A DNA stretch of 64,000 nucleotides from Desulfurivibrio sp044068625 (lineage in GTDB: Bacteria > Desulfobacterota > Desulfobulbia > Desulfobulbales > Desulfurivibrionaceae), in assembly GCF_044068625.1 (NCBI RefSeq), contig NZ_JBIPKH010000011.1:1-64000 (forward strand), written 5' to 3'. Below the pieces are notes generated by a model. That model made no database searches. It was not told the origin of the DNA and saw only the letters and a program-made list of their open reading frames with translations. Both the position numbers and the translations under genes were made by a program. Below are positions 17,277-25,680 of the stretch, in pieces. How positions within the stretch are numbered: the stretch's first letter is position 1; each line of letters begins with the position of its first letter.

Positions 17277-18710
17277 ATGAAGAAAACGTTCAGTATGTTG
17301 GCCCTGACCGGTCTTTTGGCCTTACCGGTGGTGGGAGAGGCGGCTACTCTGGAGAACGAGATCGCCGAGTTGAAGCGGCAGCTGGCCGAGCAGCAGGCCC
17401 AGCTTGACGCCCTTGACCAGACGGTCTGGCACGACATTGGCACCCGCTTCCACTGGTCGGGTGATTTCCGCAGCCGCTACGATTACTACAGCCGGGATCG
17501 CTACACCGCCGCCAATCCCAACGCCACGGTGACCGAAAAGAACGACAGCCTGATGACCAACCGTTTACGCCTCAATATGTACGCCAAGGTTCAGGACAAT
17601 GTCGAGTTTGTCGGCCGCCTGGCCATGTTCAAGGCCTGGGGGATGCAGAATGCCCCGGATGATGAAGGTGGTTTCTTCGGCGGTTATCCGGGAATCGACG
17701 GCAACTCCGGCCGGCGGGCGTCCGACAACACGCTGCTGGTGGATCGGGCCATCGTCAACTGGAACAATATCGCCGACACCAACTTCTGGTTTTCCATCGG
17801 CCGTCGCCCCACCACCGACGGACCCCCCAGCCAGTTGCGTCAGAACGAAGATCGCCGGATGGCCACCCCGGTTTCCTACATGGACTGGCCTTTTGACGGG
17901 CTGACCATCGGCTATGCCTACGACAAGCTGTTCAGTTTTGTCGATCTGCCCGGCCGGATCCGTTTCTGCTACGGCCGCGGCTTTGAGTCCGGTTTGGGCA
18001 GCACCACCATCAAAGATACCGACTTCATGGGGATCAGCTGGGATATTCACAATCAGGGCAATCGTTTTGTCTACCTGCAGTCCTATATTGCCATGGATGT
18101 CTTCAACTACCCCGATATAGCCGATCCTTTGACGGAAGCGGCCATTTTCGCCATGATGGGCCCTCGCGACAATGTCGGTGATATCTACCACACCTCCGCC
18201 CTCTATATGGACAAGGTGCAGAGCGTGAACTACTTCATCGCCGGTGGCTGGAGTCGGACCGACCCCAACCAGAACGGGATGTTCAGTGATATGGCCGTCG
18301 GTCCCAACACCAGTTCGGAAAACGGTTACTCCATTTACGTGGGCACCCGTTACGATCTGCCGCAAGCCCCCGTCAAGCTGGGCCTGGAATACAACTACGG
18401 CAGCGAATACTGGATCGGGATGAGCCCGGGGCATGATGATATCTATGCCTCCAAGCTGGCCACCCGGGGTCACGTTTACGAGATCTACGGGATCTATGAT
18501 ATCCCCGGTCGCCAGGTTTCCCCCTTGGGCAACGCCTTTATCCGGGTGGGTTACCAGCACTACCGCTATGACTACACCGGTTCGCTGGATTGGAATATGC
18601 GGCCTTACGACCTGGGCAGCGCGGCCGAGCGTCAGCAGGCGGCCGCGATGGGTGTCTTAATGGCGGATAAGGCCGACCAGGTTTATGTAACCTTCGAAGC
18701 CAAGTTCTAA
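17277..18710 (+). CDS. DUF3373-type outer membrane porin
   Basis: 477 aa. A Sec signal peptide (MKKTFSMLALTGLLALPVVGEAA) is followed by a short coiled coil (LENEIAELKRQLAEQQAQLDAL, residues 24-46), as in trimeric porins. A long aromatic-rich beta-barrel region follows, starting FHWSGDFRSRYDYYSRDRY, and the chain ends in Phe (VYVTFEAKF), the outer-membrane insertion signal. It resembles DUF3373 proteins of sulfur- and metal-reducing bacteria. AGGAGAAGAG precedes ATG 17277. The strong promoter suggests an abundant protein. Cargo is unknown; general anion or solute diffusion is the default guess. Confidence 0.75.
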   Translation: MKKTFSMLALTGLLALPVVGEAATLENEIAELKRQLAEQQAQLDALDQTVWHDIGTRFHWSGDFRSRYDYYSRDRYTAANPNATVTEKNDSLMTNRLRLNMYAKVQDNVEFVGRLAMFKAWGMQNAPDDEGGFFGGYPGIDGNSGRRASDNTLLVDRAIVNWNNIADTNFWFSIGRRPTTDGPPSQLRQNEDRRMATPVSYMDWPFDGLTIGYAYDKLFSFVDLPGRIRFCYGRGFESGLGSTTIKDTDFMGISWDIHNQGNRFVYLQSYIAMDVFNYPDIADPLTEAAIFAMMGPRDNVGDIYHTSALYMDKVQSVNYFIAGGWSRTDPNQNGMFSDMAVGPNTSSENGYSIYVGTRYDLPQAPVKLGLEYNYGSEYWIGMSPGHDDIYASKLATRGHVYEIYGIYDIPGRQVSPLGNAFIRVGYQHYRYDYTGSLDWNMRPYDLGSAAERQQAAAMGVLMADKADQVYVTFEAKF

Positions 18711-18736
18711 TTTTCGCTGGGAAGTAACTAAACTTC

Positions 18737-18777
18737 GGCCCCGGCCCGCCCCCCTAAACCGGCGGCGGGTCGGGACC
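18737..18777 (+). terminator. GC-rich hairpin after the porin gene
   Basis: A 14-nt arm (18737-18750) pairs with 18764-18777, with one mismatch and one G-T wobble. It lies 27 nt past the porin stop. There is no T-run, so it could be a weak terminator or a 3' stabilising hairpin. Confidence 0.4.
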
Positions 18778-18882
18778 GGAATTGTGCATAAAAAGATTGA
18801 CTCTTACCGGGTGGGATGGAATAGAAAAAAATACTCAGCATATATTTATGAAATTTGACCGAGGCGGACCAACCCAGCCATC

Positions 18883-19731
18883 ATGGACTACCTCCTCATC
18901 GCGCTGGTTGTCAGTGGAGCCTTGCTGCAGCTGGCCTCCCTTATTCTGGTCAGAAAGCTGATCCGGGAACTTCCCCGGCCCTACCTCCGCACGGGCTGGA
19001 AAATTCTTAGCGTCTTCATCCTCTTCTTCTTTGCCAGCTACCTGGGTTATCTCTTTTTTCTCCAGGCCAAAACCGATGCGCTTTGCACCATTGATCTGCT
19101 GGTGCCCTTTATCCTCTTTTTCGGCGCGGTTTTTGTGCTGGTGGTCAATCTCCTCTCCCTGAAAACCACCCTGGATCTCAAGCGGATCTGTGTGTTGGAG
19201 CAGGAAAATATCACCGATCCCCTGCTGGGAATTTTCAACCGCCGCTATATGGAACGGCGGCTGCGGGAAGAGATCCTCCTTTCCCACCGTGATGAATTAC
19301 CCCTGACGATCATGTTGATCGATATCGATAACTTCAAGGTGGTTAATGACACTTATGGCCACCTGGCCGGGGATCGGGTTCTGGTAAGCCTGGCCGGCCT
19401 GATCAAGGGGCAGTTGCGCAGAACCGATCTGGTGGCCCGTTACGGCGGTGAGGAGATTCTGGTTATTCTGCCCCATACCCCCGAGGCCGCCGCCTTGAAG
19501 CTGGCCGAAAAGTTGCGCCGGACCATTGCCGAAAGCGTGATGGTGCCGGCCTCCTCCTCCGAGGAGGGGGAGTGGCCGGCGATCAAAATTACCGTAAGTA
19601 TCGGGATTGGTGGGTTGAGCCGGGAAGTTGAGTCGGCCAATGAACTGTTCGCTCTGGCCGATCAGGCCCTCTACCGGGCCAAGGGCAGCGGCCGTAACTG
19701 CTGCCTGGGGGGAGAGATCGCGGGATCTTAG
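18883..19731 (+). CDS. Membrane-anchored diguanylate cyclase (GGDEF)
   Basis: 282 aa. Three hydrophobic segments (about residues 3-23, 43-62 and 70-92) anchor a C-terminal GGDEF domain that would make cyclic di-GMP from two GTP. The active site reads RYGGEEIL; the substrate region is DIDNFKVVNDTYGHLAGD. An RRTD motif five residues before GGEE is the RxxD inhibitory I-site, so product feedback is expected. No periplasmic sensor domain is large enough to recognise. Its last 4 nt overlap the stop of the convergent ArsR-type gene. Confidence 0.9.
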   Translation: MDYLLIALVVSGALLQLASLILVRKLIRELPRPYLRTGWKILSVFILFFFASYLGYLFFLQAKTDALCTIDLLVPFILFFGAVFVLVVNLLSLKTTLDLKRICVLEQENITDPLLGIFNRRYMERRLREEILLSHRDELPLTIMLIDIDNFKVVNDTYGHLAGDRVLVSLAGLIKGQLRRTDLVARYGGEEILVILPHTPEAAALKLAEKLRRTIAESVMVPASSSEEGEWPAIKITVSIGIGGLSREVESANELFALADQALYRAKGSGRNCCLGGEIAGS

Positions 19732-20069
19732 TTGAGCAGCTCCAGATTGGCAACCCCCTGGGCTGGCGCCAGCACGAAACGCTTTTCAATGCAGTGCATG
19801 ATGTCGGCCAGGGCCGGTTCGGCGATTTTGTAAAAAACCTTGCGCCCCTGGCGCTCGTTTTGCAGGTAACCCCGATCCTTAAGGATGCGCAGGTGCTCCG
19901 ACACCGCGTTGCTGGGCAGTTCGCAGGCCCGGGCCAGCTCCCCCACCGATTCGTCATGCTCCAGCAGGATCTGGATGATCCGCAGGCGGTGTGGATGGGC
20001 CAGGGTGCGCAGACACTCCGCCGCCTTCTCCATTATTTCCAATGAAAGTAATTGGCCGTTGTCGCTCAC
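19728..20069 (-). CDS. ArsR-family winged-helix transcriptional regulator
   Basis: 113 aa from GTG 20069, which has GGCGGGGG a few nt upstream. The ArsR fold is clear: LRTLAHPHRLRIIQILLEHD, then the recognition region LARACELPSNAVSEHLRILKDRGYLQNERQGRKVFYKI. The metal box ELCVCDL is absent (here VGELARACEL), so it is probably not a classic arsenic or zinc sensor. One conserved-looking Cys remains in the helix. An in-frame ATG further upstream (20195) would add 42 atypical residues and is less likely. Divergent from uppP, which may be its target; that is inference from position. Confidence 0.82.
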   Translation of the reverse strand: MSDNGQLLSLEIMEKAAECLRTLAHPHRLRIIQILLEHDESVGELARACELPSNAVSEHLRILKDRGYLQNERQGRKVFYKIAEPALADIMHCIEKRFVLAPAQGVANLELLN

Positions 20070-20213
20070 TGTTTCCCCCGCCTTAAAATCCGAAAAGTTA
20101 CAATATCCAACAAATATTACTACCACAAGACAAGGGTAACAGGCAAGACAACGTTGGCGGTCGCCCCCTGTTTTTGGTTGAATCTTTATTGCCACCCCAT
20201 TATAGGATGGGGC

Positions 20214-21014
20214 ATGGATTTACTGCAGATCGCAATTCTGGCCGTGGTTCAGGGCCTAACCGAGTTTCTACCCATCTCCTCCTCGGCCCATCTGATCCTG
20301 GTGCCGGTTCTCACCGGTTGGGTGGATCAGGGTTTGAGCTTCGACATCGCCGTCCATCTGGGCAGCCTGTTCGCGGTGGTGACCTATTTTCGCCGTGATC
20401 TGGCGGTGATGGGCCGGGATTGGGGCCGGTCGCTGGCCTGCCGGCAAACCGTGGGCGACAGCCGCTTGGCCTGGGGGGTATTGCTGGGCACCATCCCGGT
20501 GGGGTTGGCCGGGTTGCTGTTTAAGGTCGCGGTGGGGGAGGAGTGGCGCTCGCCGGTGGTGATCGCCTTCAGTCTGATCGGCTTCGGCCTGCTTTTGGCC
20601 TGGTCGGACTGGAAGCATGGCAACGGCCGGGACGAACACACCCTGAGCTGGAAAGATATCGCCATCATCGGCTGCGCCCAGGCCCTGGCCCTGATCCCCG
20701 GGACTTCCCGTTCGGGCATCACCATCACCGCCGCCCTTTTCCTCGGCCTGAGCCGGGAGGCGGCCAGCCGTTTCTCCTTTCTGCTCTCGATTCCGGTGAT
20801 TGTCCTGGCCATGGGGCTGGAGGTTGTCTCCCTGCTCCGGGGCGACGAGGCGGTGGAGTGGTTGAGTCTGGGGTTGGGGGTGGTACTCTCCGGGATCAGC
20901 GCCTACCTCTGTATCCACTACTTCCTGGCCTTTATTCGGCGGATGGGGATGCAGCCCTTCGTGATCTACCGGCTTCTGCTGGGGGCGGTGCTGCTCTATT
21001 TTTTCGGCTGGTGA
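20214..21014 (+). CDS. uppP: Undecaprenyl-diphosphatase
   Basis: 266-aa integral membrane phosphatase recycling undecaprenyl pyrophosphate, the lipid carrier of peptidoglycan and O-antigen; also linked to bacitracin resistance. Signature GLTEFLPISSSAHLILVP (about residues 14-31) and the second catalytic motif IPGTSRSGITITAALFLG are intact, with about eight membrane helices. ATG 20214 is the family start (MDLLQIAILAVVQGLTEF) with AGGATGGGG just ahead. It ends 1 nt before the stop of the convergent response regulator gene. Confidence 0.95.
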   Translation: MDLLQIAILAVVQGLTEFLPISSSAHLILVPVLTGWVDQGLSFDIAVHLGSLFAVVTYFRRDLAVMGRDWGRSLACRQTVGDSRLAWGVLLGTIPVGLAGLLFKVAVGEEWRSPVVIAFSLIGFGLLLAWSDWKHGNGRDEHTLSWKDIAIIGCAQALALIPGTSRSGITITAALFLGLSREAASRFSFLLSIPVIVLAMGLEVVSLLRGDEAVEWLSLGLGVVLSGISAYLCIHYFLAFIRRMGMQPFVIYRLLLGAVLLYFFGW

Positions 21015-21015
21015 G

Positions 21016-21672
21016 TTAAAGGCTGCGGGAGATCATGGTCAGGCAAGCGGCCGCCCGGGCTCCCGAGACGGTCAAGGAGTAGATTTTTTCCGGATCTTGC
21101 TTAAGAAAGCCGGTTTCCTTGAGCACTTTCAGGTGAAAATTTACCTTGGTGTGATCGCTTACCTTGAGAGCCCGCACCAGATCCATAAAGCGGCAGGGGC
21201 CACTTTCCTGAAGGACCAGGATAATTTGGCGGCGGATCTGATTGGCCAACCCCTGGAAGATGCCGTCGATATTCACCTCCCGGCAAGCGTCGGTGAAGCC
21301 GGCCTGGGCCAGGTTTTTTCGCACCGTGGTAAGCAGCGCTTCAATTTTGAAGGGTTTGGTCAGATAGTCATTGGCTCCCTCCTGCATGGCCTGGACCGCG
21401 TTCTGGATTGAGGAGAAGGCGGTGATCACCACGATCCTGGTTTTGGGGGCGACTTTTTTGATCAGATGGATCGCGGTCATGCCATCGGTTCCCGGCATGA
21501 TCATATCCAGCAGCACCAGGTCGAAGGGGGTCTGGGCCAGCCTGGTCAGCGCCTGATCGGCGGTTTCCGCGCGCTCAACGACAAACCCCTCCCCCACCAT
21601 GATTTCAGTGATGGTTTCGCGCAGTTCTCGATCATCATCAACGATCAGGATGGTTTGCCCGGCCTGGTTCAC
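21016..21672 (-). CDS. Response regulator with REC domain and ArsR-like winged-helix output
   Basis: 218 aa. The receiver domain (residues 1-120) has the acidic pair IVDDDRE, the phospho-acceptor Asp56 in LVLLDMIMPG and the switch Lys in YLTKPF. The C-terminal part (about 135-215) reads RRQIILVLQESGPCRFMDLV and HTKVNFHLKVLKETGFL, a winged helix of ArsR or archaeal-HTH style, unlike the usual OmpR, NarL or NtrC outputs. Translation starts by a 4-nt overlap with the stop of the histidine kinase gene, so this is its cognate partner. Regulon unknown; the adjoining TauE exporter is a candidate. Confidence 0.88.
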   Translation of the reverse strand: MNQAGQTILIVDDDRELRETITEIMVGEGFVVERAETADQALTRLAQTPFDLVLLDMIMPGTDGMTAIHLIKKVAPKTRIVVITAFSSIQNAVQAMQEGANDYLTKPFKIEALLTTVRKNLAQAGFTDACREVNIDGIFQGLANQIRRQIILVLQESGPCRFMDLVRALKVSDHTKVNFHLKVLKETGFLKQDPEKIYSLTVSGARAAACLTMISRSL

Positions 21673-23108
21673 AGCGGTTCTAGTCCCCCTTGGCGCCGTT
21701 GTTTGGGAAAGGTCAGGGTAACGGCGGTTCCCTTGCCGTCCGGCCGGGGAGCTATCTCCATGGTGCCGCCATGCTGGGAGATAATCCCGTAGCAGATGGT
21801 CAGACCCAGCCCGGTCCCCTTGCCCACCTCCTTGGTGGTGAAAAAGGGCTCCATGATCAGGTTTTGCTGGTCGGGTTCGATCCCCTCCCCCCGGTCGAGG
21901 ATGGTGATGGTTAGCCGCTCCCCCTGTTCCTGGAGGTTTATCGTGATCTCACCGCCGTCGGGCATGGCATCCAGGGCATTCAGCAGCAGATTGCGGAACA
22001 GCTGCTCCAGCTTAAGGGCCACCCCCTCAATTTGCAAGTCATTGGGTAGATTGTTGTCCAGTCGGCAGTTTTGTTGGCGCGGAGAAAGGCCCTGCCAGAC
22101 CAGGTCGACTACGGTTTTCAGGTTAACGGCCTCCACCGGGGTTGATTCCTGACGCCGGTCGGCAAAAAAGAGCAATTCGCCGGCGATCTGGGCGGTTTTT
22201 TCCACGTTACGCTCGATGGTCCGGAGGCGGGCCAGGCTTTTTTCCGGCAGGGCGGTAACGGCCTGGTCTTGGCGAAGCAGTTCCATTTGGAGGGAGGCGT
22301 TGGCCAGGGGGTTGTTGAGTTCGTGGGCGATCCCCGCGGCCAGGCGACCGATGGAACCAAGTTTTTCCCCATGGGCGGTCCGTTGCAGCTTTTCGCTGAT
22401 CATGGCGTCACGCTGGGCCAGAAAGATATTAAGGGCGTACATGATGAAGTGAAGAATAACCAGGGCGGTCAGTCCCCGCCAGAGCTGAATCGGCAGCAAC
22501 AACAGGGTGGCGGTGGAGGGAAAGAGGCCGGTGAAGATGCCGTAGGCCAGCATGGCCAGGCCGGCTCCGGTGAAGTTGCCGGCCCCCTTACTGCTCAGGT
22601 CGCGCAGACGGCGAGCGTAGAGGATAAAACCGCTGCCGGCCAGCAGGGTGGCGGGCAGGGCGAACAGTTTGCGAATGCTGTAATCAATTACATTGAGGTA
22701 CTCCTGATTCTGCAGGACCAGGTGACTTTGCAGTAACAGGAAAAATAACCCCATGGCCGCCAGCAGCAGTCCGATCAGGTAGGGACGGCTGCCGGTGTTG
22801 AGTTTGTGGTGGATGTTGATCCCGAAGGCGAAGAGGAAGAGGAAAGAGAGCAACAGGAGCAGCAGGCTGAAGAGGCGAACTTGCAGTTGGGCGGAGTTAA
22901 TGGTCAGTTCGAGGAAAAGAAACAGCTCCAGCCATTCATGCAGGGAGTGACTGAAGGCAAAGAGGGCCAGCAGCCGGAACAGTCCGGCCAGCTGTAAATT
23001 TGCCAGGGTTTTCAGCCGGGAAACAATGGCCACTCCGATGGCAAAAAAAGCCGCGCCGTAAAAGAGATAAACAAAAAAGAGGAAAAAAGGGGTCGCGGTG
23101 GCCGCCAT
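21669..23108 (-). CDS. Multi-spanning membrane sensor histidine kinase
   Basis: 479 aa. Seven or so hydrophobic helices occupy residues 1-235, with no large periplasmic domain, so an intramembrane or membrane-state signal is likely. The HisKA box is AAGIAHELNNPLANASLQME with phospho-His near residue 260. The ATPase domain shows NLLLNALDAMPDGGEI (N box), DRGEGIEPD (G1) and KGTGLGLTICYGII (G2). Ahead of ATG 23108 is GGGAG. It forms an operon with the response regulator downstream and probably the TauE gene upstream (14-nt gap). Confidence 0.92.
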   Translation of the reverse strand: MAATATPFFLFFVYLFYGAAFFAIGVAIVSRLKTLANLQLAGLFRLLALFAFSHSLHEWLELFLFLELTINSAQLQVRLFSLLLLLLSFLFLFAFGINIHHKLNTGSRPYLIGLLLAAMGLFFLLLQSHLVLQNQEYLNVIDYSIRKLFALPATLLAGSGFILYARRLRDLSSKGAGNFTGAGLAMLAYGIFTGLFPSTATLLLLPIQLWRGLTALVILHFIMYALNIFLAQRDAMISEKLQRTAHGEKLGSIGRLAAGIAHELNNPLANASLQMELLRQDQAVTALPEKSLARLRTIERNVEKTAQIAGELLFFADRRQESTPVEAVNLKTVVDLVWQGLSPRQQNCRLDNNLPNDLQIEGVALKLEQLFRNLLLNALDAMPDGGEITINLQEQGERLTITILDRGEGIEPDQQNLIMEPFFTTKEVGKGTGLGLTICYGIISQHGGTMEIAPRPDGKGTAVTLTFPKQRRQGGLEPL

Positions 23109-23122
23109 GTTTTCTCCCTGGC

Positions 23123-23929
23123 CTAAACCAGTCCGGCCCCCAGGGCGATGGCGATGGCCAGCAGCAGCACCCCGGTCAGGGTTTTGATGGCCCCCATGGT
23201 TACCTTGTCGAGCAAGCGTTTACCCAGGATCACTCCGCTGAAGGCGGCGATGATCCCGGTCAGCACCAGGGGCCACTGTTCGGCCCCCAGGGGCGAGAGG
23301 GTGCCAGCCAGCCAGAACATGATCCCATAGGTGGCCAGGCGGGCCAGGTCGACCATGAAGGCGATTACCGCGTTGGTGCCGACAAAGGCCTCGGTGGAGA
23401 CCCCGGTCTTGACCAGAAAGGCGGAGCGCAGGGCGCCCTGGTGGCCGGAGAGACCGCCGAAAAAACCGGAAAGCAGGCCGCCCAGGGGCAGGTAACGGCG
23501 GTCAAATTTTAACTGACGCAGGCGGGGCAGCAGTTCGAAAAGGGCAAAAACGAAGATCAGACAACCCATCAGCAGCTTGATGGGGGTGATGGTGGCGGTG
23601 TGGGGCCCCAGGGTATAACTGGTGATGGTTCCCAGGCCGGCCACCAGGCCCAGGGCGGCGGCTCCCACCAGGGCGGCAAGGAGGGCGGGCACTCCGAAGT
23701 TGATGATCAGGCCGCGATCGGCGTAGCGGCCGACCAGGGCGATCTTGAAGAGATTGTTGGCCATATGGACCACGGCGGTGGCGGCCACCGCCATCTCCAC
23801 CGGAAAAAAGAGGGCGAAGATCGGCAGCAGCAGGGTGCCGAGGCCGAAACCGGAGTACATGGTCAATCCCGCCGCCCCCAGAGAAGCCAGGGCCACAACC
23901 AAATATGGGAGCAAGACGGTGGTCAGCAT
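23123..23929 (-). CDS. TauE/SafE-family membrane transporter
   Basis: 268 aa with about eight hydrophobic helices arranged as two repeats; the second half shows GGLLSGFFGGLSGHQGALRS, the characteristic glycine-rich TauE/SafE segment. The family exports sulfite, sulfoacetate or other organosulfonates, which would suit a sulfur-metabolising organism, but the substrate is not readable from sequence. It is the first gene of a minus-strand unit with the histidine kinase and response regulator, which suggests that the kinase pair and the transporter respond to the same compound. Confidence 0.85.
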   Translation of the reverse strand: MLTTVLLPYLVVALASLGAAGLTMYSGFGLGTLLLPIFALFFPVEMAVAATAVVHMANNLFKIALVGRYADRGLIINFGVPALLAALVGAAALGLVAGLGTITSYTLGPHTATITPIKLLMGCLIFVFALFELLPRLRQLKFDRRYLPLGGLLSGFFGGLSGHQGALRSAFLVKTGVSTEAFVGTNAVIAFMVDLARLATYGIMFWLAGTLSPLGAEQWPLVLTGIIAAFSGVILGKRLLDKVTMGAIKTLTGVLLLAIAIALGAGLV

Positions 23930-23957
23930 GGTGGTTGATCTACCAGAAAAGGTGGTG

Positions 23958-23994
23958 AAAAAGAAGGGGGTTTCGTCGTCGGCAACGAACCCCC
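23958..23994 (-). terminator. Intrinsic terminator of the hexaheme cytochrome gene
   Basis: GGGGGTTTCGT (23966-23976) pairs with ACGAACCCCC (23985-23994) with one bulge. On the minus strand the hairpin is followed by TTCTTTTT (positions 23957-23964 on the plus strand). It lies 42 nt beyond the cytochrome stop codon. Confidence 0.75.
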
Positions 23995-24036
23995 CCCCGA
24001 TCCCTGAAGAGATTTTAAGGGAAAATCAAGTCCTGG

Positions 24037-25500
24037 TTATTGCCAGGGGGCGGCGCCGATGGCTACCTTCTGCCCCTGGGCTTCCAGGGCCCCTTTCTCC
24101 CAAGGCCAGATCGCCAGCCAGTCGGCCTCATTTTTGGGGTTTCCCCCCTGCTTCAGGGCCCAATGATACTGTTCCGGCGCCAGGCCGAAGGAGCGGCCCT
24201 GGGCGTCAAGGTTGAAGATATGCTGCTTGTTGGGCACCCGGCCCCCTTCGTTATCCCAGTTGCCGTAGCCATAGCGGGGCCAGCCGGTCCGCCCGTCCAT
24301 CACCTTCAGGACCGCCGTCGTCTGGGCGCCGTGGCACTGAATACAGGCCTCTTCCTTGGGGGTGTAGGTCCAGGGGTATTCCGGGTTGTTGCCCACCTGA
24401 TGCGCGTTGTGGCAATCGAAACAGGCCATGTTGGCATGGACGCTGTGGGAGCCTTTAATGGTGGCGCTCAACATGATATCCATGTCCTGCTGATGATCCC
24501 GGCGGCCTTTGCCGTCGATGGAGGTTTGCCGATTGCCCTTGCCCCAGGCCGGGCGGGTATACTGCATCACATCCTCGTAGCTGTGCTCCCCGAGAATGAA
24601 GCCGCGGTTGTCGTTGGAGCCCTTACCGTGCATGGTGTTGGTCTGGGCCCGGGTATGGCAGCGGTTGCAGGTCACCATCCGCTGGGCCGGGTCGGTCAAC
24701 TTGGCCGGATTGATGATGTTATCTTGGGAGGGTTTTTTGGCGTGGGCCGCCCCGCCGCCGTGGCAGGCCTCGCAGGAGATGGAGACGCTGGCGACAAAGG
24801 TGTCACGCAGGTGTTCCCGCTTGCCGGCCACGTACTCCTCCTTGGCTTTATAGAAGGCGTCGGCATCGAAACCGGTGCCGTGGCAGGCGATACACTGCTC
24901 CTGCCAGGAGCGCCAGGTGCCGTAATTGCTTTTGTTGATGTCGCCGTCCTTGGGCCGAACTTCGATGAAGAGAAACTTGTAGCCGGCCCGCTCTTTGTTG
25001 CCCGGGTAATCGACAACTTTTGTTCTATCCAGGGTCCAGGAGATCCCCCGGTCCTGGGTGGTGGCCAGCCAGGCCTTGCGGGCCCCCCCGTCATAGTAGA
25101 CGGCATAACGCTGCTTGCGCTGGCTGCCGACCACCAGATCCACCTCGTTCAAGGCCACCTTGTCGATGGCCACATAGTTGGTGTTGGCGTCCTTGCGGTC
25201 CAGAATCATGTAGGTATCCAGCTTGTCCCAGTCCCGCTTGACCCAGGGATAAACCTTCTCCTTGCCCCAGGGGTAGCGCTGGTCACCCTGGCTCAGATAG
25301 ACCTCGGGATGGGCGGGACCCCATTCGGTTTTCATGGTGTGCCAGCTGCTGGACCACTGGCCATGGATGTCGGAGTGACACATCTTGCAGGTTTCCGGCC
25401 CGGTGAAACCGGGGGTCTGCCAAGTCATGAACTCCTTGGCCGAAGCGGTCCCGGCAAAACCCGCCACCATCATTGCCGCGATCAGAAAAGTTTTTCGCAT
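24037..25500 (-). CDS. Periplasmic hexaheme c-type cytochrome
   Basis: 487 aa. Sec signal MRKTFLIAAMMVAGFAGTASA, then six CxxCH haem-attachment motifs in order: CKMCH, CIACH, CEACH, CNRCH, CFDCH and CIQCH. The spacing is irregular, with a long haem-free segment between the first and second sites. The architecture resembles multiheme cytochromes that carry electrons across the periplasm, but I cannot assign a named family such as OmcS or DmsE. TGAGGAGGAAATC precedes ATG 25500. A terminator follows. It stands alone between the exporter operon and the PPDK-like gene, and so could be regulated independently. Confidence 0.85.
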   Translation of the reverse strand: MRKTFLIAAMMVAGFAGTASAKEFMTWQTPGFTGPETCKMCHSDIHGQWSSSWHTMKTEWGPAHPEVYLSQGDQRYPWGKEKVYPWVKRDWDKLDTYMILDRKDANTNYVAIDKVALNEVDLVVGSQRKQRYAVYYDGGARKAWLATTQDRGISWTLDRTKVVDYPGNKERAGYKFLFIEVRPKDGDINKSNYGTWRSWQEQCIACHGTGFDADAFYKAKEEYVAGKREHLRDTFVASVSISCEACHGGGAAHAKKPSQDNIINPAKLTDPAQRMVTCNRCHTRAQTNTMHGKGSNDNRGFILGEHSYEDVMQYTRPAWGKGNRQTSIDGKGRRDHQQDMDIMLSATIKGSHSVHANMACFDCHNAHQVGNNPEYPWTYTPKEEACIQCHGAQTTAVLKVMDGRTGWPRYGYGNWDNEGGRVPNKQHIFNLDAQGRSFGLAPEQYHWALKQGGNPKNEADWLAIWPWEKGALEAQGQKVAIGAAPWQ

Positions 25501-25680
25501 GATTTCCTCCTCACCTCTGGGTTGATTTGTCCGGGTCGTAAAAAGCCGGAAGCTTATGGTTGTTGAGAGTAAGCCTGAAAGTCGAGATAAACCAGATAAT
25601 TTCTTTCAACAGAAAGCGGTCGAGTTGTGAACTGTTCTTCACAGATTTCGACCCGGTCGCGGGGAGGAGGAAGGGAGTAA

